Assembly (NCBI RefSeq): GCF_039545135.1
Contig: NZ_BAABRU010000001.1
Span: 404,824-468,823 of the forward strand
Length of the DNA stretch: 64,000 nt
Source of the DNA: Herpetosiphon gulosus
GTDB taxonomy: Bacteria > Chloroflexota > Chloroflexia > Chloroflexales > Herpetosiphonaceae
Direction: 5' to 3'
The notes beneath the pieces are model-generated. The model was not told where the DNA came from. It searched no databases and saw nothing but the letters and a program-made list of their open reading frames with translations. The position numbers and the translations under genes were made by a program. Positions 60,683 to 64,000 of the stretch are shown piece after piece. Position 1 is the first letter of the stretch; every line of letters starts with the position of its first letter.

Positions 60683-61752
60683 GTTTGCTACCCGCCGCCA
60701 TCGACGATAACGAACTATCTCCAGCCCGCAAAACCTTGCTTGATCGCATCCATCTGGTATGGATATTTGTCAATGGCTCAACTGCATTAAGCTTGTTTTT
60801 CCTCTTTCTCTTCAATTTCTTTAGCGGCAACAGTGCTTGGGTCCAAATGTTGATCTTATCGATCTCTTCGATTGGCTCAACCGGGATTTTGTGGTACACC
60901 AATAGCAAGCCAGTTCAATGGCGCTTATGGGCAGCCTTGATTAGCTCAATGGTCGCACTAATTGAAATTGCGCTCTTCTTCCAAAATGGCTATTTGATTG
61001 CGATCTCAATTACCAGCGTGGTCAGTATCTATGCCGTTACCGCAGATCGCCACGAATTAATCACTTGGTCGGCAGTGATCGGTGTGACCTTTACAATTAT
61101 TTTTGCGATTTTGAATGGGGTTGAACAAACGCCGCCAAAATGGCTGAATGATTTACACCTCAACTTGCTGATTTCGAAAGTGCTGGTTCCGGCCTTTATT
61201 GGTGGCGGGATTGTGATGATTGCCTTGTTGTTGCTTGGTTTGAGCAATACGCTGCGTCAATCGCTCAACGAGGCTAATGAGCGGCGGCGGGTGGCTGAGG
61301 AAGCGCAAGCATCCCAAGCTAAAACCTTGGCTCAGGTTGAGCGTCAAGCGGCTGAGCAAGCACGTTTGCTCGAATTGGTGCGCGATCTCGAAACTCCAGT
61401 AATTCCAGTGCTCGATGGCGTGTTGGTGCTGCCAATCGTTGGTCACCTCGAAAGCAAACGTCTAGAAAACTTGACCGAATTGCTGCTCAATCGGGTATCG
61501 CAAGAGCGTGCCCACACGGTGTTGCTCGATATCACGGCGGTTTCAGTGGTTGATACGGCTACTGCTCAGCACTTAATTCAGTTGGCTCGCGCAATTCGTT
61601 TGCTTGGCGCTGAATGTGTAATTACTGGGATTCGCGCCCATGTTGCTAGCACCTTGGTGGCGCTAGGAATTACTTGGGAAGGCCTACGCACCGCTGGCTC
61701 GTTGCGTGATGGAATTGCCAAAATTATCGCTGAAAAGAATATTGCAATTTAG
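60679..61752 (+). CDS. Membrane protein with cytoplasmic STAS domain (RsbR-like)
   Basis: 357 residues. About six transmembrane helices (20-200), then a coiled coil (ANERRRVAEEAQASQAKTLAQVERQAAEQARLLELVRDLE) and a STAS domain (TPVIPVLDGVLVLPIVGHLESKRLENLTELLLNRV...VLLDITAVSVVDTATAQHLIQLARAIRLLGAECVITGI). The STAS part is of the RsbR/RsbS kind, with Thr in DITAVSVVDTATA at the phosphorylation position. In stressosomes such proteins relay signals to an RsbT/RsbW-type switch; here the sensor would be membrane-bound. No kinase partner is adjacent. Confidence 0.85.
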   Translation: MSLLPAAIDDNELSPARKTLLDRIHLVWIFVNGSTALSLFFLFLFNFFSGNSAWVQMLILSISSIGSTGILWYTNSKPVQWRLWAALISSMVALIEIALFFQNGYLIAISITSVVSIYAVTADRHELITWSAVIGVTFTIIFAILNGVEQTPPKWLNDLHLNLLISKVLVPAFIGGGIVMIALLLLGLSNTLRQSLNEANERRRVAEEAQASQAKTLAQVERQAAEQARLLELVRDLETPVIPVLDGVLVLPIVGHLESKRLENLTELLLNRVSQERAHTVLLDITAVSVVDTATAQHLIQLARAIRLLGAECVITGIRAHVASTLVALGITWEGLRTAGSLRDGIAKIIAEKNIAI

Positions 61753-61763
61753 GAATTTGGCTT

Positions 61764-62897
61764 GTGGTTTTTGATGATACTGATTTAACGCCCAACCGCA
61801 TTGAAATGGCTCGTCGCGCTGCGACGGGTCATTTTATTGATCTGACCAGTAGCAATCCCACCCAACAAGGCTTGCTTTTCCCGCCCAATGTGCTGGAAAA
61901 AGCTGCCCAAAAGTATTGGTTACAACGGCGCTACGAGCCAAATCCACGCGGTTTGGAGTCAACTCGTCAGGCAATTATTGAATATTATGCGCAACGCAAT
62001 CCAGCCTTGGCGCTAACGCTTGATGATATTTTTATTACTGCCAGCACCAGCGAGGCCTATAGCTTGTTGTTCTCGTTGCTCACTGCGCCAGGCGACAATA
62101 TTCTTGGGCCAAATGTGACCTATCCACTGTTTGAATATTTGGCCGATTTGCATCACGTTGAGCTACGAACCTACGAGCTTGATCCTACCAACAATTGGGC
62201 AATCGATCAGGCTTCGTTACTGGCTGCTGCTGATCAGAACACACGGGCAATTTTATTAATTTCACCGCATAATCCAACTGGGTCAATTATTAGCGAGCCA
62301 ATCGCTGTATTAAATCAACTAGGAATTCCGTTGATTTGTGATGAAGTTTTTGCGCCGTTTGCGCTGGCCAAACCGTATGTGCCACCGTTGGGTGGGCTAC
62401 ACCCCAACGTACCCGTTTTTCAGCTGAATGGCATCTCTAAGCTCTTAGCCTTGCCCGACCTCAAACTAGGCTGGATTGCGCTGAATCAGGCGGCTCAGCG
62501 CTATGCAGAGCGCTTAGAATTGATCAACGATACCTTTCTGAGTTGTAGCACGTTGATTCAAACGATGCTGCCTGACTTGCTGCATGCTGCGCCAGCATTT
62601 ATCGATCACATGCTTGATCGCGTGCGAGCCAATATTGCCTATGCTCGTGAGCATTTAGCCCAGCACCGACGTTTGATCTGGAGTGAGCCAGATGGTGGTT
62701 ATTATTTGTTTTTGCAAGTGCGCGATGAATTCGATGATGAAGCCTTGGTAGTACGGTTGATCGAACAAGGCGTGTTGGTGCATCCAGGCTTCTTTTTTGA
62801 TTGGATCGATGATTGTCGGATTATGCTTTCGGCCTTGACTGAACCGCAACAATGGCAAGCAGGTATCCAAAAATTGGCTCAGATTCTTAGCATTTGA
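61764..62897 (+). CDS. PLP-dependent class I/II aminotransferase
   Basis: 377 residues, fold type I. SSNPTQQGLLFP near the N-terminus, LGPNVTYPLFEYL, HNPTGS, CDEVFAPF and NGISKLLALPDLKLGWI (with the PLP Lys) are class I/II motifs. The substrate cannot be told; candidates are tyrosine/aspartate-type or valine-pyruvate-type transaminases. GTG start with AGGA upstream, 11 bases after the STAS stop. Confidence 0.88.
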   Translation: MVFDDTDLTPNRIEMARRAATGHFIDLTSSNPTQQGLLFPPNVLEKAAQKYWLQRRYEPNPRGLESTRQAIIEYYAQRNPALALTLDDIFITASTSEAYSLLFSLLTAPGDNILGPNVTYPLFEYLADLHHVELRTYELDPTNNWAIDQASLLAAADQNTRAILLISPHNPTGSIISEPIAVLNQLGIPLICDEVFAPFALAKPYVPPLGGLHPNVPVFQLNGISKLLALPDLKLGWIALNQAAQRYAERLELINDTFLSCSTLIQTMLPDLLHAAPAFIDHMLDRVRANIAYAREHLAQHRRLIWSEPDGGYYLFLQVRDEFDDEALVVRLIEQGVLVHPGFFFDWIDDCRIMLSALTEPQQWQAGIQKLAQILSI

Positions 62898-62922
62898 CAA
62901 GCAATCAATCTTCGGCTATAAT
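62894..62922 (+). promoter_or_regulatory. Consensus promoter of the tRNA-tuf unit
   Basis: TTGACA (62894-62899), exactly 17 bases, TATAAT (62917-62922): a full sigma70 consensus. Its -35 box overlaps the stop codon of the aminotransferase. Confidence 0.9.
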
Positions 62923-62962
62923 CACCTGCGCTGTCGGAATACGGCAGGTTTACAAAAAAAGC

Positions 62963-63048
62963 GGGTAGGTACCAGAGTGGCCAAATGGGGCGGACTGTAA
63001 ATCCGCTGGCTTACGCCTACGGGGGTTCGAATCCCTCCCTGCCCACCA
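62963..63048 (+). tRNA. tRNA-Tyr (GTA)
   Basis: Acceptor GGGTAGG pairs with CCTGCCC (one G-U), encoded CCA. Anticodon stem GCGGA/TCCGC with loop CTGTAAA gives GTA. It has the long variable arm (TGGCTTACGCCTACG) of class II tRNAs. Confidence 0.96.
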
Positions 63049-63073
63049 ATTTGTTTTCCATGTCACAGACAAT

Positions 63074-63149
63074 GCCCTTGTAGCTCAGTTGGCAGAGCAC
63101 ACCCTTGGTAAGGGTGAGGTCACGGATTCGAGTTCCGTCAAGGGCTCCA
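63074..63149 (+). tRNA. tRNA-Thr (GGT)
   Basis: Acceptor GCCCTTG/CAAGGGC, anticodon stem CACCC/GGGTG with loop TTGGTAA giving GGT, T arm CGGATTCGAGTTCCG, encoded CCA. Confidence 0.96.
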
Positions 63150-63160
63150 TACCTATGCTG

Positions 63161-63194
63161 GAAAACGATCCGACACTTTGTGCGGGTCGTTTTC
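63161..63194 (+). terminator. Hairpin between tRNA-Thr and tuf
   Basis: GAAAACGATCCG pairs with CGGGTCGTTTTC (one G-T), with a T-rich end. It may partially end transcription after the tRNAs or serve in processing, since tuf follows closely with no clear separate promoter. Confidence 0.55.
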
Positions 63195-63243
63195 ATTGAA
63201 ACTTACAAAACCCCATTTGGGATTGTAGGAGGACTAACACTCA

Positions 63244-64000
63244 ATGGCTAAGCAAAAGTTCGAGCGGAACAAGCCCCACATCAACATTGGGACGATCGGG
63301 CACGTTGACCACGGCAAGACGACCTTGACCGCTGCCATCACCAAAACCATGGCACTGCGTGGCCGCGCTGAATTCCGCGCCTTCGACCAAATCGACAATG
63401 CTCCCGAAGAACGCGCTCGTGGGATTACGATTTCGATTTCACACGTGGAATATGAAACCGAAAATCGCCACTACGCGCACGTGGACTGCCCTGGTCACGC
63501 CGACTATATCAAGAACATGATCACTGGTGCTGCCCAAATGGACGGCGCAATCTTGGTGGTATCGGCACCGGACGGCCCGATGCCCCAAACCCGCGAACAC
63601 ATCCTCTTGGCTGGCCAAGTCGAAGTGCCCGCGATGGTGGTCTTCTTGAACAAAGTTGATATGATGGACGACCCAGAGTTGCTCGAACTGGTGGAAATGG
63701 AATTGCGCGAGTTGCTGAGCAAATACGGCTTCCCGGGCGACGAAATTCCGATCGTGCGTGGCTCCGCCAAGGGTGCGTTGGATAGTGCATCAACGGATGC
63801 TGGTCAACCCGAGTATCAATCAATCCAAGAATTGATGCAAGCGGTTGACGATTACATCCCAACCCCCGAACGCGCGATTGACAAACCATTCTTGATGCCA
63901 ATCGAAGACGTGTTCTCGATCAAAGGCCGTGGCACCGTGGTGACCGGTCGGATCGAACGCGGGATCGTCAAAGTGGGCGATACGATTGAAATCATCGGGA
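63244..64000 (+). CDS. tuf: Elongation factor Tu, N-terminal part
   Basis: The first 252 codons of ~400; the window ends inside domain 2. G1 GHVDHGKT, G2 RGITI, G3 [26 protein letters not shown] and G4 NKVD are all present, and GSAKGAL is the G5 region. EF-Tu carries aminoacyl-tRNA to the ribosome with GTP. AGGAGG (63227-63232) lies 11 bases upstream. The order tRNA-Tyr, tRNA-Thr, tuf is an old conserved arrangement, known also from E. coli tufB. Confidence 0.98.
   Translation, partial: MAKQKFERNKPHINIGTIGHVDHGKTTLTAAITKTMALRGRAEFRAFDQIDNAPEERARGITISISHVEYETENRHYAHVDCPGHADYIKNMITGAAQMDGAILVVSAPDGPMPQTREHILLAGQVEVPAMVVFLNKVDMMDDPELLELVEMELRELLSKYGFPGDEIPIVRGSAKGALDSASTDAGQPEYQSIQELMQAVDDYIPTPERAIDKPFLMPIEDVFSIKGRGTVVTGRIERGIVKVGDTIEIIG

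Overview
The window looks like a chromosomal stretch of a filamentous, aerobic Chloroflexota bacterium, most likely Herpetosiphon or a close relative. This is inferred from protein style: Gln/Ala/Leu-rich proteins, a caa3 oxidase with a lipoprotein subunit II fused to cytochrome c, an R3H-AAA ATPase beside tmk, a DnaD plus DnaC-type loader pair, XPB/DUF790 repair genes and secreted CBM2 proteins. No phage, plasmid or transposase gene was recognised. Promoters are of ordinary sigma70 type; several match TTGACA-N17-TATAAT closely. Many intergenic gaps carry the same families of short, modular, low-complexity repeats.

Layout. 1-3.3 kb: the end of a secreted CBM2 carbohydrate-binding protein and a membrane sensor kinase. 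3.4-7.4 kb (minus): an operon of a FadR-like regulator, an alkylglycerone-phosphate-synthase-like FAD enzyme and glycerol-3-phosphate dehydrogenase. It has a consensus promoter and an E. coli-like FadR operator just upstream. 7.6-12.4 kb: a GNAT-like protein, an R3H-AAA ATPase, thymidylate kinase, two zinc-ribbon proteins and a DUF309 protein. 12.7-17.7 kb: MFS transporter, PD-(D/E)XK-like protein, acetoacetate-decarboxylase-like protein, uvrC. 18.1-22.8 kb: tRNA-Pro, membrane-anchored glycoside hydrolase, O-antigen-ligase-like protein, a small helical protein and an SAM methyltransferase. 22.9-24.4 kb (minus): two paralogous surface proteins, one of them frameshifted around a perfect inverted repeat. 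24.9-29.7 kb: DnaD-like protein, helicase loader, giant TPR protein. 29.7-31.7 kb: an AraC regulator with an in-frame stop, then azlC-azlD.

31.8-38 kb: amidase lipoprotein (minus), NarL-type response regulator, type I pullulanase, caspase-like peptidase. 38-44.1 kb (minus): gatB, a BtrH-like protein, and a DNA-repair-like set of DUF790/Bax1 nuclease, XPB helicase and a stand-alone Pol X-N/HhH protein. 44.2-48.5 kb (minus): a small protein and a large XRE-NB-ARC-WD40 protein. 49.2-54 kb: the caa3 cytochrome oxidase operon (subunits II, I, III, IV, CtaG). 54-57.2 kb: an arsenic cluster arsR-arsN2-arsM with a repeated palindromic operator before every gene, plus a divergent ArsR-DUF2087 regulator. 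57.4-60 kb (minus): an orphan DNA methyltransferase and an M32 carboxypeptidase. 60-64 kb: a possible structured leader, a small membrane protein, a membrane STAS protein, an aminotransferase, then tRNA-Tyr, tRNA-Thr and tuf (cut by the window end).

The most interesting units are the fadR/agps-like/glpD operon, the XPB-Bax1-PolX-HhH set, the ars cluster with one operator per gene, and the frameshifted gene centred on a 25-bp perfect inverted repeat. All family calls are from reading the sequence; no database search was run.
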